Positions 47,924 through 56,866 of a stretch of 64,000 nucleotides of DNA are shown here, piece by piece; position 1 is the first letter of the stretch, and each line of letters starts with the position of its first letter. The notes below the pieces were generated by a model, which ran no database searches, was not told the DNA's origin, and saw only the letters and a list, made by a program, of their open reading frames with translations. Origin of the DNA: Amycolatopsis xylanica (lineage in GTDB: Bacteria; Actinomycetota; Actinomycetes; Mycobacteriales; Pseudonocardiaceae); NCBI RefSeq assembly GCF_900107045.1, contig NZ_FNON01000007.1, positions 496,001 through 560,000 on the forward strand. Direction: 5' to 3'. The position numbers and the translations under genes are program-made.

Positions 47924-49198
47924 GTGTTCAAGAAAAAGCTAGCGAAGGTATTGGCGTTCTTCGGTGTCTGCGTCGCCTTGGCGGGCACTCCGGCGTACGC
48001 CCGTCCCGAAGCGCCCGCGTTCAAGGTGCTCGCGTTCTACAACTACGTCGACGACCAGGCCCACGTCTCGTTCTACAAGGAGGCGAACCCCTGGTTCACG
48101 AACCTGGGCAACCAGAACAACTTCAGCTACACCGCCACCACGGACTGGAACCTGCTGAACACCATCACCGCCTCGCAGTACCAGGTGGTCATGTTCCTCG
48201 ACGACCTGCCGCACACGGCCTCGCAGCGCGCGGGTTTCGAGCGGTACATGCGTAACGGCGGCGGCTGGTTCGGCTTCCACGTCTCGGCGTACAACGAGGA
48301 TCCGAACAGCTGGGCCTGGTACCACAGCCAGTTCCTGGCGACCGGGCGGTTCCGCAACAACACCTGGGGCCCGACCAAGGCGGTGCTGAAGGTCGACGAC
48401 CAGACGCACCCGTCGACACTGCGCCTCGGCTCGAAGTTCACCTCCGCGGTGAGCGAGTGGTACAGCTGGAACAACGATCTGCGGACCAACCCGGACATCA
48501 GGATCCTGGCCTCGGTCGACCCGTCGAGCTTCCCGCTGGGCACCGACCCCGACCAGAGCTGGTACAGCGGGTACTACCCGATCATGTGGACGAACAAGAA
48601 CTACAAGATGCTCTACGCCAACTTCGGCCACAACGCGATGAACTACCAGACGAACACCCCGCTCTCGTCGACCTTCGAAAGCGAGACGCAGAACAAGTTC
48701 CTGCTCGACGGCCTGCTCTGGCTCGGCGGCGGTGGCTCGGTGCCGCCTGCCGACCCCGACCAGCCGTCACCGTCGGCCTGGTACTCCGTGGTGAACAAGG
48801 GCAACGGCAAGTGCGTCGACGCCAAGGCGGCGGGCACGGCCAACGGCACGGTGGTCCAGCAGTACACCTGCAACGCGAGTTTCGCGCAGCAGTACCAGTT
48901 CCAGCCGACGAGCGGCGGTTTCACGCGCGTCAACAACCGCAACAACCCCGCACAGGTGATCGACGTGGCCGGAGTGTCCACAGCGGACAACGCGCCGCTG
49001 CACCTGTGGGCCTACGGCGGCGGCAACAACCAGCAGTGGCAAGCGGTTCCGGAGGGCGGCGGGTACTTCCACTTCGTCAGCCGGAACACCCCGAAGTGCC
49101 TTACGGTGCCGAACGGGTCGACCGCGGACAGCGTCCAGCTGGTGCAGCTGACCTGCAACGGCGGGGCGGCGCAGTCGTTCAAGCTCACCCAGCAGTAG
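47924..49198 (+). CDS. Secreted ThuA-like protein with ricin-type lectin domain
   Basis: A 424-residue exported protein. The signal peptide is residues 1-26. Residues 33-270 are a ThuA-like (trehalose utilisation, class I amidotransferase-like) domain, with RYMRNGGGWFGFH and the typical FGHN segment. A Pro/Gly linker (270-285) leads to a CBM13/ricin B-type beta-trefoil (285-424) with repeated QQ/QxW motifs and Cys pairs. GTG 47924 follows AGGAAGG, 17 nt after the GH3 stop, so the two are one operon. ThuA proteins are linked to sugar oxidation or turnover; the lectin would target it to galactose/xylose polymers. Confidence 0.87.
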   Translation: MFKKKLAKVLAFFGVCVALAGTPAYARPEAPAFKVLAFYNYVDDQAHVSFYKEANPWFTNLGNQNNFSYTATTDWNLLNTITASQYQVVMFLDDLPHTASQRAGFERYMRNGGGWFGFHVSAYNEDPNSWAWYHSQFLATGRFRNNTWGPTKAVLKVDDQTHPSTLRLGSKFTSAVSEWYSWNNDLRTNPDIRILASVDPSSFPLGTDPDQSWYSGYYPIMWTNKNYKMLYANFGHNAMNYQTNTPLSSTFESETQNKFLLDGLLWLGGGGSVPPADPDQPSPSAWYSVVNKGNGKCVDAKAAGTANGTVVQQYTCNASFAQQYQFQPTSGGFTRVNNRNNPAQVIDVAGVSTADNAPLHLWAYGGGNNQQWQAVPEGGGYFHFVSRNTPKCLTVPNGSTADSVQLVQLTCNGGAAQSFKLTQQ

Positions 49199-49204
49199 AA
49201 AAGG

Positions 49205-49250
49205 CTCGTGCGCGTTGCGGGCGGTTCTAACCGCCCGCAACGCGCACGAC
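49205..49250. repeat. 46-bp palindrome family, copy 6
   Basis: CTCGTGCGCGTTGCGGGCGG with partner arm around GGTTCTAACC. It fills the gap between two convergent stop codons (49198 and 49254). Confidence 0.88.
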
Positions 49251-49253
49251 CCT

Positions 49254-50564
49254 TTATCCCAGCACGACCCGGTCCCGCCCGGAGTTCTTGGCCGCGTAGA
49301 GGCCCGTGTCGGCCGCCAGCAGCAGGTCGGTCAGCTCCTCGGCGTTGTCGGGATAGACCGCCGCCCCGATCGACGCGCTGAGCCCGCTGACTGTCGAGGT
49401 CGACGGGCCGCCGATGTCAGGCACCTCCACCGACACCGCCGAGATGCCCGCGCGGATCCGCTCCGCCACCGCCAAGGTCTCCTTGCCGCCCGCGCCGGGC
49501 AGCAGCACCGCGAACTCCTCGCCGCCGTAGCGGCCGACGAAGTCGTGGCTGCGGACGTGGTCCCTGATGGCCGAAGCCGTCGCGCGGAGCACCTCGTCGC
49601 CCGCGAGATGGCCGTAGCGGTCGTTGATGCGCTTGAAATGGTCGAGGTCGATGATCAGCACGCCGACGGTCGACGTGAGCCGCCGCGCGCGCAACAGCTC
49701 GCGCTGGCCGACCTCATGCCAGAACGAGACGTCGACGAGGCCGGTCTTCGAGTCGGTGCGCGAGGCCGCTTGCAGCTGCGGCAGCAACAGGCCCAGCTGC
49801 AACGCGAGCGGGGTCAGCATCATCACCGGGAGCAGCCACGGCCGGACGGTCATCACCAGCGCGATCCCGCAGCCAAGGCCGACCGCGCCGCCGATCACCA
49901 GCACGTCGGAGAGGTTGCCGAGCGCCTGGCGGCCGGGGTTGGCCGGGTTGGTCGCGATGATCATCAGCACGACCATCGCGTAGTTCACGGCGAAGTAGAC
50001 GATCCCGGCCAGCAGCAGGGTGAGCATGCCGCCGAAACCGTCGATCAGCGGCGGGTAGGGCGCGAAGTGCCCGGCCGTCCCCGCGTGCAGGACGGCGCCG
50101 GCCGCGGCGCAGGCCAAGATCACGGTGGCCGCCGAGAAGACCTTGCGGTGCAGCACGGACCGGCGGCGGTACACCCGCACCCACGAATGCGTGTAGCTCA
50201 CCGCGATGACGACCGCGACCAGCGGCGGCGGCAGGAGCAGCAGCGCCGCGAAGATCCAGATGGACTGCAGATGCATGTGGGGACTGCCGTCCGCGCCGAG
50301 CTCGCGGATGCGCTCGATGCCGCGGGCGGCTTCCAGATGCGCGAGTTCCGCGACGAGCAGGAGGCCACACCAAGCTAGAGCACGGGGAGTAATCGGAGCC
50401 AGGTTCGCCGTCACCCCGAGGGTGGCTACAGCGGCGATCTCGACTACGAAGAGGTAGCAGAGCACGGGCCGCGTCAGCGACCACAACGGCCAGCGGCGCG
50501 GATCGAGACCACTCGGCGGCCTGACCTTGCTGGGCAAGGTGGCCCGAGCACGGGAAAATCCCAT
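49254..50564 (-). CDS. Membrane diguanylate cyclase (GGDEF)
   Basis: A 436-residue protein making cyclic di-GMP from two GTP. Residues 20-250 form about six transmembrane helices of an unassigned sensor. The GGDEF domain follows, with FKRINDRYGHLAGDEVL, the active motif GGEEF and a product-inhibition I-site RSHD five residues before it. No EAL domain. ATG 50564 is preferred over an upstream in-frame ATG because AGAAAGGGG precedes it and the sequence before it looks non-coding. Signal sensed is unknown. Confidence 0.88.
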   Translation of the reverse strand: MGFSRARATLPSKVRPPSGLDPRRWPLWSLTRPVLCYLFVVEIAAVATLGVTANLAPITPRALAWCGLLLVAELAHLEAARGIERIRELGADGSPHMHLQSIWIFAALLLLPPPLVAVVIAVSYTHSWVRVYRRRSVLHRKVFSAATVILACAAAGAVLHAGTAGHFAPYPPLIDGFGGMLTLLLAGIVYFAVNYAMVVLMIIATNPANPGRQALGNLSDVLVIGGAVGLGCGIALVMTVRPWLLPVMMLTPLALQLGLLLPQLQAASRTDSKTGLVDVSFWHEVGQRELLRARRLTSTVGVLIIDLDHFKRINDRYGHLAGDEVLRATASAIRDHVRSHDFVGRYGGEEFAVLLPGAGGKETLAVAERIRAGISAVSVEVPDIGGPSTSTVSGLSASIGAAVYPDNAEELTDLLLAADTGLYAAKNSGRDRVVLG

Positions 50565-50638
50565 GCGGGCGCCCCTTTCTCCCCCGGGGGAACCCGCAAT
50601 GGTAATCGCGTGCATGCGCAGTGTCATTAGTCCAGGTG

Positions 50639-50663
50639 GGCGGCCTCGGTGGCCGCCTACATT
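50639..50663 (+). promoter_or_regulatory. Hairpin and -10-like box before small ORF
   Basis: GGCGGCC (50639-50645) and GGCCGCC (50651-50657) form a 7-bp stem with loop TCGGT, immediately followed by TACATT (50658-50663). No clear -35 element. It may be part of a promoter or a leader structure. Confidence 0.3.
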
Positions 50664-50683
50664 TCTATGCCGTGGAGGCAGCC

Positions 50684-50761
50684 ATGATCAAGACCTCGTC
50701 TTCGCCCCGCACCGGCCGTCCGACCGACTGGGCTCGCCCCACGGATTGGTCACGCTTCTGA
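50684..50761 (+). CDS. 25-residue small ORF with RPTDW repeat
   Basis: ATG 50684 lies 5 nt after a perfect GGAGG. The peptide is Met-Ile-Lys-Thr-Ser-Ser-Ser-Pro-Arg-Thr-Gly, then RPTDWA, then RPTDWSRF. The two RPTDW units use different synonymous codons at Arg, Pro, Thr and Asp, which favours selection on the protein. There is no signal peptide or Cys. A hairpin terminator follows within 14 nt. No modifying enzyme lies beside it. Function unknown. Confidence 0.5.
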   Translation: MIKTSSSPRTGRPTDWARPTDWSRF

Positions 50762-50774
50762 GTGGTTCGGAAGG

Positions 50775-50810
50775 CTCGTGAGTGATTCCACCCGATAGTG
50801 CGCTCACGAG
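50775..50810. terminator. CTCGTGAGTG hairpin terminator
   Basis: CTCGTGAGTG (50775-50784) and CGCTCACGAG (50801-50810) pair with one mismatch. It resembles the outer arms of the 46-bp palindromes but has a different centre. It lies between the small ORF and the convergent MFS gene and contains that gene's stop. Confidence 0.7.
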
Positions 50811-51985
50811 CCTTTCCACGCCAGCCCGGCACCCGCGGCGGCGACTACTCCCAGCAACCCCGCGGCCGCCACCACCTGATGCGGTGCGTAACCGTCGGCG
50901 GCGACACCCGCCACTACGACGCCCGCCCCCTGCGCGACCCTCAGCGCGGTCACGGCGAGCCCGAACGCCTGCCCGCGCACGTGATCCGGCACCGCCGTGA
51001 CGAACAACGTCGACGCGGTCAGGTTGTACGCGCTCGCGACGCCGGAACAGCACCACAGCGCGAGCACGGCACCGAGCCCCGGATCGGCCGCGCAGCCCAG
51101 CAGCGGTGCGCAGGACGCGATCGCCATCGGCACCATCGACCGCACCCGCACCGCCTCCGGCAGCCGGGCGAGTATCGCCATCCCCACGACATTCCCCACC
51201 GCGTAGGACGCCAGCAGCAGCCCGACCGCGACCGCCCCGCCGCCGAGTTCGGCCGCGTACGGCGCCGCGACCGCCTCACCCGCGATGTAAAAGCCCGAAA
51301 CACACGCGAGCGCGACCAGCGCGCGCAACCGGCGATCACGCCACACCAGCGCCAAGCCGCCGAGTACCCGGCCGCGCCAGCGCAGTCCCGACGACGCCGG
51401 GCGATGCCGTAGTCCCCCGGCGATCAGCGCCGCCGACGCGGCGAACGTGACCGCATCGACCAGCAAGGCGCCGTCGGGATCGAGCCACGCGACGAGCACG
51501 CCTCCCGTGGCGAACCCGAGCACCTGCGCGGCCTGGGTGGTCATCGCGAAGACCGCGGTGCCCGCGACGAACCGCTCGCCGGACAGCACCTGCGGCAGCA
51601 CCGCCGCGCGGGCCGCCGCCCACGGCGTGTTCGCCAGCTGCACGATCACCAGCAGCGCGCCGACGACCACCAGCGAAGCGCCCGGCACGGCCATGAACGC
51701 GACCAGCGCCATCCGCACCAGATCCGCGGCCACCATGACCGAGCGGCGCGGATAGCGGTCGGCCAATCCGGACAGTAAGGGCCCGCCGAGCAGATCCGGC
51801 ACCAGCGTGACCGCATAGGCGAGCGCCGCCCAGCCCGCCGACGCGGTCCGGTCGAACACGAGCACCGCGAGCGCCACCCGCGCCAGCTGGTCCCCCGCGA
51901 CGGAAACGAGCTGTGCGGCGAACAACGCCCGGAATTCGGCGACCGCGAACACTTCCCGGAATCGCGCGCCGCCGTGGGTGACCAT
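50804..51985 (-). CDS. MFS transporter
   Basis: A 393-residue major facilitator with 10-12 hydrophobic helices. It starts FREVFAVAEFRALFAAQLVS, a typical first helix of actinobacterial MFS_3-type exporters, and has the loop SGLADRYPRRSVMV. ATG 51985 is preceded by GGAG; the long in-frame extension upstream crosses palindromic intergenic DNA and is rejected. Substrate unknown; no partner gene. Confidence 0.87.
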   Translation of the reverse strand: MVTHGGARFREVFAVAEFRALFAAQLVSVAGDQLARVALAVLVFDRTASAGWAALAYAVTLVPDLLGGPLLSGLADRYPRRSVMVAADLVRMALVAFMAVPGASLVVVGALLVIVQLANTPWAAARAAVLPQVLSGERFVAGTAVFAMTTQAAQVLGFATGGVLVAWLDPDGALLVDAVTFAASAALIAGGLRHRPASSGLRWRGRVLGGLALVWRDRRLRALVALACVSGFYIAGEAVAAPYAAELGGGAVAVGLLLASYAVGNVVGMAILARLPEAVRVRSMVPMAIASCAPLLGCAADPGLGAVLALWCCSGVASAYNLTASTLFVTAVPDHVRGQAFGLAVTALRVAQGAGVVVAGVAADGYAPHQVVAAAGLLGVVAAAGAGLAWKGS

Positions 51986-52131
51986 CGCCGCTCCGGCCTG
52001 TCGAGGGGCTTTCCACCAGTAACACCGGCGCGAATCCCCGCCCGCAATCAGCCATCCAGGGCCCGCGCGGCCGAATTCCGTCACGTGCTGACACCGGGAC
52101 TCCGCCAGTCGTGTTTCCCGGAGCGCATGGA

Positions 52132-52533
52132 GTCGTGAGTGTTGCGGCCGGTTCTGGCCGACCCGTATTTGGTCACCTACGGCGGAATTCGCGGAGCTGC
52201 CTGGTGCGAGGGGAAGGTTTGCTGCGTTAGATGCAGCAAACCTTCCCCTCGCACACCCGATCACACCTCACAAGCCGAAATACGCCCCACTATGTACCTT
52301 TTGCCGGTCTCGCTGGCGAAACAAGGGTGGCCCTTGTCACGCTGGAGGTAACAAGGGCCACCCTTGTCACCTCCAGCACAAACTCCGACAGCCCAGCCCT
52401 CGCCGTGCATGCTACGAACGGGACTTTTGTCACCGTGAGCGCGACAAAAGCCCCGTTCGTGCGGATCCCGACGAGCACAACCCGCGCAGATCACCAAATG
52501 CGGCCGGTTCTAACCGGCCTAAACACTCACGAC
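52132..52533. repeat. 46-bp palindrome copy 7, split by a 343-bp hairpin cluster
   Basis: The left 24 nt (52132-52155) and right 34 nt (52500-52533) add up to one 46-bp palindrome if the duplicated TGCGGCCGGTTCT (52143-52155 and 52499-52511) is counted once. The insert 52156-52498 has no ORF and contains four hairpins: 52205-52253 (21-bp perfect arms), 52321-52337, 52341-52377 and 52414-52460. Confidence 0.75.
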
Positions 52534-52543
52534 CCCCGTCAGT

Positions 52544-53095
52544 TCAGACGGGGTGTTCTGCTTGATAAGCGAGCCTGCGGTCGGCGGTCGCGGCGAGACG
52601 GTCGAGCAGGTCGTCGAGTTCCATGAAGACCTGCCACTTCTCCCGCCCGCCTGCCGTGGCGATGCGATTCACGATCAGCTGTTCGAGATCGGGGACCCGT
52701 TTGGCTTTCCAGATTTTGTCGGCCAGGCTGACCACGAGATCCTCCAGCCGGATGTCCGAAGAGTTCCACGACGCGTGCGTCCGCGCGAAACGCGCGTAGT
52801 CCTCTTGGACTCCCTGTGCGAGCAAAAGTTCGTACCCGGCCTGCTCGTGTTCGGAACCGGGCCCGGACAGTTCCGCGCGATGCACGATCTTGCCGATGTC
52901 GTGGGTGGCCGCGCCGAACAACGCCGCCGCCCGGTCGAACGGCAACACGGGATACAGCCACTCCACCAGTTCACAGGCCACGTCGTGCACCAGCCGCAGA
53001 TGCGCGACCAGCCGGGGCGGGGCGTCGAGGGTTTCCAGCAGTCGAGTTGCCTGATCCGGCAAAGGCCGCAGCTTCACCGCGTCCAAGGTACTCAA
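52544..53095 (-). CDS. HD-domain phosphohydrolase
   Basis: A 183-residue HD-superfamily protein. Metal ligands are probably His37, His65-Asp66 (ATHDIGK), His83, His107 (THASW) and Asp126 (LADKIWK). Such enzymes dephosphorylate nucleotides or related phosphates. Its ATG overlaps the stop of the FUSC gene by 4 nt (ATGA), so it is the second gene of a two-gene operon. Substrate unknown. Confidence 0.82.
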   Translation of the reverse strand: MSTLDAVKLRPLPDQATRLLETLDAPPRLVAHLRLVHDVACELVEWLYPVLPFDRAAALFGAATHDIGKIVHRAELSGPGSEHEQAGYELLLAQGVQEDYARFARTHASWNSSDIRLEDLVVSLADKIWKAKRVPDLEQLIVNRIATAGGREKWQVFMELDDLLDRLAATADRRLAYQAEHPV

Positions 53096-54627
53096 GACGG
53101 CACGGTCTCGCGGACGGGAACGAACACCTCCGCCAGCTCGCCCAGCGCGGCGTCGATGTCCACAAGGGACGAAGCCGCTTTGGACCGGACCGCGGTCTCA
53201 ACGGGCGTATACGCGGGACCGGGCTGGCGGCCGATCGCCCGGCGGAGCGCGGTCACGTTCGCGGACACCTGCGCGCGCAGCTGCGTCAGCTCGGGGTCGG
53301 TGCGGAGCTCGGGGCGGGCCTCCTGGCACTTGACGAGCACGCGCACCGGGCGGACGCACTGCCGCACGGCGTCGATCGCGTCGGCGTGCCGGGCCTTGCC
53401 GCGCAGGCGCATGGCCAGCGCTCGCTGGGCCTCCAACGGACCCGCGAGCTGACGTACCAGGCCGACGCTTGTGTCGAACCGGGCTTGGCGGCGCGCGAGT
53501 TCTTCGGCGTCGAACCAGTCCGGCGGACCCAGGAACTGGGACAGCCGTTCCAGCGCGTCGGCGACGCGGCGGCGGAGGACCTGGTTCGTCTTGACCGGGA
53601 GGATCAGCCAGGACGCGGTGATGCCCAGTGCGCTGCCGATGAGGATCTCGATGAGCCTGGTCCGCAGCAGGTCGGTGCCGGTCTCGCCGTAGTACCCGTA
53701 CAGCAGGGAAAGCACGGAGGTCACGCACACCGCCCAGTACGCGTAGCTGCGCGTCCGCAACCAGGTCGCCAGCGCGAGGACCGCGAAGATGATCACGATC
53801 GACATCGGGTCGTCGCGGCCCATCAGGCCGGCGATCTCCGTCGCGACCACGGTGCCGAGCGCGGCGCCCAGCGCACGCAGCAATCCTTTGTGGATGACAT
53901 CGCCGCGGCCACGCGCGCCACTGCACACGATGAACGCCGTCAGGACCACCCAGGTCCAATGGCCGGCGTAAAAGACCCGGCCGATCACGAACGCGGCCGT
54001 CAGCGCGGCCGACATCTGTAGCGCCATCCGGGTGCTCGCCGGGATCCGGGAGGCGGACTTGGCGGACGGGGCGTCCGAACGCCAGGGCAGCGCGCGCACC
54101 CGTTCGACGAAGCCGAGCCGTCCGGCGATCATCAGGGTCGCGGTGACCCAGCCGCACGCGATCAGCGCGAACAACGCGACCCACAGGCTGTGGTCGTCGG
54201 AGCGGGCGGACGGTCCCGGCAGGACCAGGATCGACACCAGCGGCAGGACCGTGAGCGACCCGATCTTGGTCGCCCGCGCGCCGAACCGGCGGATCGCGAT
54301 CGACGCGGCGACTACGGCCACGAAAAGGACATCGGCGGTGACGTGGTCGCCGGCGAACAGGGAGTTCAGCTCGTTCGTGCCCGCCGCGACCGCGGGCACC
54401 ACGACGAAGGCGAGAGCGAGGTTCCAGTAGTCCGCGCCGCGCAGCGTGCGCGCCAGGGTCATGGCCAGCACGACCGCTTGGATGACCACGTCGACCCGCA
54501 GGTCCGCCGCGTGCTCCACGAGCAGCGCCGACCCGTAGGTGGCGAGCACCGCCACCATGGCGACCGTCATCGCCCGCAGCTCGCGCAAGCCGGGGTCGAG
54601 CTGGGTGACCCACCGAGCTGCCTTCAT
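53092..54627 (-). CDS. FUSC-family membrane protein (aromatic acid exporter-like)
   Basis: A 511-residue protein with two blocks of about five to six transmembrane helices (residues 15-160 and 215-345) around a cytosolic segment, then a charged helical C-terminus. The layout and WVVLTAFIVCSGARGRGDVI segment fit the FUSC/YccS/AaeB superfamily, which exports aromatic carboxylates. It is divergent from a MarR gene by only 21 bp, and MarR proteins commonly sense phenolic acids, so an efflux pair is likely. Confidence 0.8.
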   Translation of the reverse strand: MKAARWVTQLDPGLRELRAMTVAMVAVLATYGSALLVEHAADLRVDVVIQAVVLAMTLARTLRGADYWNLALAFVVVPAVAAGTNELNSLFAGDHVTADVLFVAVVAASIAIRRFGARATKIGSLTVLPLVSILVLPGPSARSDDHSLWVALFALIACGWVTATLMIAGRLGFVERVRALPWRSDAPSAKSASRIPASTRMALQMSAALTAAFVIGRVFYAGHWTWVVLTAFIVCSGARGRGDVIHKGLLRALGAALGTVVATEIAGLMGRDDPMSIVIIFAVLALATWLRTRSYAYWAVCVTSVLSLLYGYYGETGTDLLRTRLIEILIGSALGITASWLILPVKTNQVLRRRVADALERLSQFLGPPDWFDAEELARRQARFDTSVGLVRQLAGPLEAQRALAMRLRGKARHADAIDAVRQCVRPVRVLVKCQEARPELRTDPELTQLRAQVSANVTALRRAIGRQPGPAYTPVETAVRSKAASSLVDIDAALGELAEVFVPVRETVPS

Positions 54628-54648
54628 AGTAAGTGATATCTTAGCGAT
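54628..54648. promoter_or_regulatory. Divergent FUSC/MarR control region
   Basis: The 21-bp gap contains TAAG-N6-CTTA (54630-54643) around GATATC. TATCTT (54638-54643) is placed for a leaderless MarR transcript starting at or near ATG 54649. A MarR dimer bound here would block both genes. Confidence 0.4.
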
Positions 54649-55089
54649 ATGACCGACGACGAGCAACGCAGACACCTCGATGCGGCAGCCGGGCTCCGCC
54701 AGGGCGCGATGCGGCTGACGCGGCGCATGCGTGCCGTGCGCTCCCCCGGCGCGCTCAGCGGGAACAAGCTGGGCGTGCTGAGTCACCTGTTCAGGCAGGG
54801 CCCGTCGACGGCCAGCGAGGTGGTCGCGGCCGAGCATCAGCAACCTCAGTCGCTGACCAGGGTTTTCGCGGAACTCGAGGCAGACGGGCTGATCAGCCGC
54901 GAGCGCGATGAGCGCGACCGGCGGCAGCACATCCTGGTGCTGACCGGCCAGGGCCGCGCCGCGCTCACCCGGGACGTGGGTGAGCGCGACGCGTGGCTCG
55001 CTTCAGCGATGGCCGGTTTGTCGGAGACGGAACGGGAGGTGCTCTACCTGGCGGGCAAGCTGATGGATCAGCTCGCAGATACTAACTAG
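54649..55089 (+). CDS. MarR-family transcriptional regulator
   Basis: A 146-residue winged-helix regulator. The recognition region is STASEVVAAEHQQPQSLTRVFAELEADGLI (about 53-82), followed by the wing RERDERDRRQHILVLT. It is divergent from FUSC and convergent, with no gap, with the MFS gene of the ligase-cupin-MFS operon. Likely autorepressor and repressor of the FUSC-HD operon; ligand perhaps an aromatic acid. Confidence 0.9.
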   Translation: MTDDEQRRHLDAAAGLRQGAMRLTRRMRAVRSPGALSGNKLGVLSHLFRQGPSTASEVVAAEHQQPQSLTRVFAELEADGLISRERDERDRRQHILVLTGQGRAALTRDVGERDAWLASAMAGLSETEREVLYLAGKLMDQLADTN

Positions 55090-56391
55090 TCACTTACTTT
55101 CTCGGGGCACCAAGACCGCCGCGATGACCGCGGGCACCGCGCCGATCAGGACCATCGTGACCGCCCAGGAACCGGAGAAGTCCAGCACCACCGGGATCAG
55201 CACCGGCGTGATGAACGCGCCGGCGAAGACCATGGTGTTCTCCAGGCCGAGTGCGGTCCCGCTGCGCTCGGCGCCGGCGATCTCCGCGATCTCGGCGTAG
55301 GCGATGCCGTGCCAGCCGCAGGCGAAGACGCCCGAGACGCACAGCAGGGAGACCGAAACCGGTGCCGGGGCGTCCGAAGCGACCGCCACACCGACGAACC
55401 CGATCGCGGTGATCCAGCTCATCCACTTGATCACCGTGCGGCGCAGGCGGCCGTCGCGGCGGTCCGTCCAGCGGCCACCCCAGACCCGGCTGACCGCGCC
55501 GAGCACCTGGACGGCGACCAGCAGCCCGGCGATCGCGCCGATGCCGACGCCCTTGGCGGTGTGCAGGTAGATCCCGGCGAAGGTGAGCACCACGAACTGC
55601 GGGCAGGTCAGCAGGCCCGACGCGATCGCGACGCGCCAGACGTTCCACACGCGCAGCGGGCTGGGCACCGTCGAAACCCGCTTCTGTCCCTTGATCTTCG
55701 GCGCGGCCTTGGCGACCGGCGGCTCGTCCAGCCAGAAGTAGATCGCCGCGGTCGCGGCCAGCGAGATCACCGTCAGGAAGACGAACACGCCGCGGAAGCC
55801 GTAGTTCATCGCCAGGAACGGCAGCGCCGCCGCGCCGATCGCGCCGCCGACGGGCACGGCGGTCACCCGGACGCTGATCGCGAACCCGCGCTCACGCTTG
55901 CTGAACCAGGCCATGATCGCGCGGCCGCTGGCGCCGTTGACACTGCCGCCGAGCGCGCCCGCGACGAGCAACCCCAAGGACAGCAGTGCGATGGTCGGAA
56001 TCTGACCACCGGCAGGCACCAGGAAAGCCGAGATCAATCCCAGCACGACGGTCAACCCGACCATGCCGGCGACCAGCACCTTGCGCTCGCCGATGCGGTC
56101 GGAGACGATGCCCCACACCACGTCGCTGACGGCGATGCCGAGCGACATGAACGACAGCACCAGGCCGAGCTGGCCGGTGGTCAGCTGGTAGGCGGTCTGC
56201 ATGAGCGGCCCGGCGACCGGGATGCCCTGGAAGGCGACCGAAAACGCCGCCTGCGCGCCGAAACCGATCGCGAGCACCGCCCAGCGGTAATTCGGCCCGT
56301 GCGTTTTCTGGCGCTTCAGTGCGGTTTCGGTCGGTGTGGTCACCGGGGTCTGGTGGATCGCCGTCGCGGTCCGTTCGAGCATACTGGTCAT
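55090..56391 (-). CDS. MFS transporter (carboxylate-type)
   Basis: A 433-residue 12-helix MFS protein, third gene of the ligase-cupin-MFS operon. The loop GIVSDRIGERKVLVAG after the second helix is the MFS A motif. Overall it resembles oxalate/formate- or phthalate-type (anion:cation) symporters. Next to an acyl-CoA ligase it probably imports the acid that the ligase activates. Confidence 0.87.
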   Translation of the reverse strand: MTSMLERTATAIHQTPVTTPTETALKRQKTHGPNYRWAVLAIGFGAQAAFSVAFQGIPVAGPLMQTAYQLTTGQLGLVLSFMSLGIAVSDVVWGIVSDRIGERKVLVAGMVGLTVVLGLISAFLVPAGGQIPTIALLSLGLLVAGALGGSVNGASGRAIMAWFSKRERGFAISVRVTAVPVGGAIGAAALPFLAMNYGFRGVFVFLTVISLAATAAIYFWLDEPPVAKAAPKIKGQKRVSTVPSPLRVWNVWRVAIASGLLTCPQFVVLTFAGIYLHTAKGVGIGAIAGLLVAVQVLGAVSRVWGGRWTDRRDGRLRRTVIKWMSWITAIGFVGVAVASDAPAPVSVSLLCVSGVFACGWHGIAYAEIAEIAGAERSGTALGLENTMVFAGAFITPVLIPVVLDFSGSWAVTMVLIGAVPAVIAAVLVPRESK

Positions 56392-56427
56392 GACGAGGTC
56401 TCCAAGAAGGTAGTGGCGGGGATTCGG

Positions 56428-56838
56428 TCAGGCGAAGGCGGCGAACAGTTCTTCCTTCTCGGCGGCGGTGAGCGGGCGGGTGCCCTTCTCACGGACGACC
56501 AGCGCGACGCAGCCGTTCGGGCTGGACACCTGGTGGATGCTCGTGGGGTCTTCGAGGATCAGCGTTCCCGGCGGGTAGACGTCGCCGTTGCTGTTGTGCA
56601 GCTCGCCTTCCAGCACCAGCAGCAGCTCGAAACCCAGGTGCTCGTGCAGGTCTCCGTGCGAGCCGGGCGCGAAGCGGCCGATGTAGGCCTCGGCCTTGGT
56701 CTCGCCGGTCTGCTCCCCGGTGTAGAGCCATTCGACGTCGACGCCGCTGCGGCCCGCCTGGTTGTAAGTCGTCCAGTTGATGCTGCCGTCGTGCAGGCCC
56801 TTGCCGAAGACATCGCGGTAGATGGTGACGTTGTGCAT
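56428..56838 (-). CDS. Cupin-domain protein
   Basis: A 136-residue single-domain cupin. Motif 1 is GDLHEHLGFELLLVLEGEL (62-80) with metal-binding His65, His67 and Glu71; motif 2 is around PPGTLILEDPTSIHQVSS with His102. ATG 56838 is used, with GGAGAAACC upstream. It lies between the ligase and MFS genes. It could be a small dioxygenase/isomerase or a binding protein for the imported acid. Confidence 0.85.
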   Translation of the reverse strand: MHNVTIYRDVFGKGLHDGSINWTTYNQAGRSGVDVEWLYTGEQTGETKAEAYIGRFAPGSHGDLHEHLGFELLLVLEGELHNSNGDVYPPGTLILEDPTSIHQVSSPNGCVALVVREKGTRPLTAAEKEELFAAFA

Positions 56839-56866
56839 GGCGGTTTCTCCTTGAAAGTAAGTGGTT

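Noticed and set aside
50564..50804. RiPP cluster around the 25-residue ORF
   Set aside because: Neighbours are a diguanylate cyclase and an MFS protein; no cyclase, protease, lanthionine or ATP-grasp enzyme is near, and the peptide has no Cys.
54629..56860. AAGTAAGTG motif at about 54630, 55092 (reverse) and 56855 as a shared MarR operator
   Set aside because: The copy at 55092 is the coding end of the MFS gene and the third has no dyad, so the match is probably chance.
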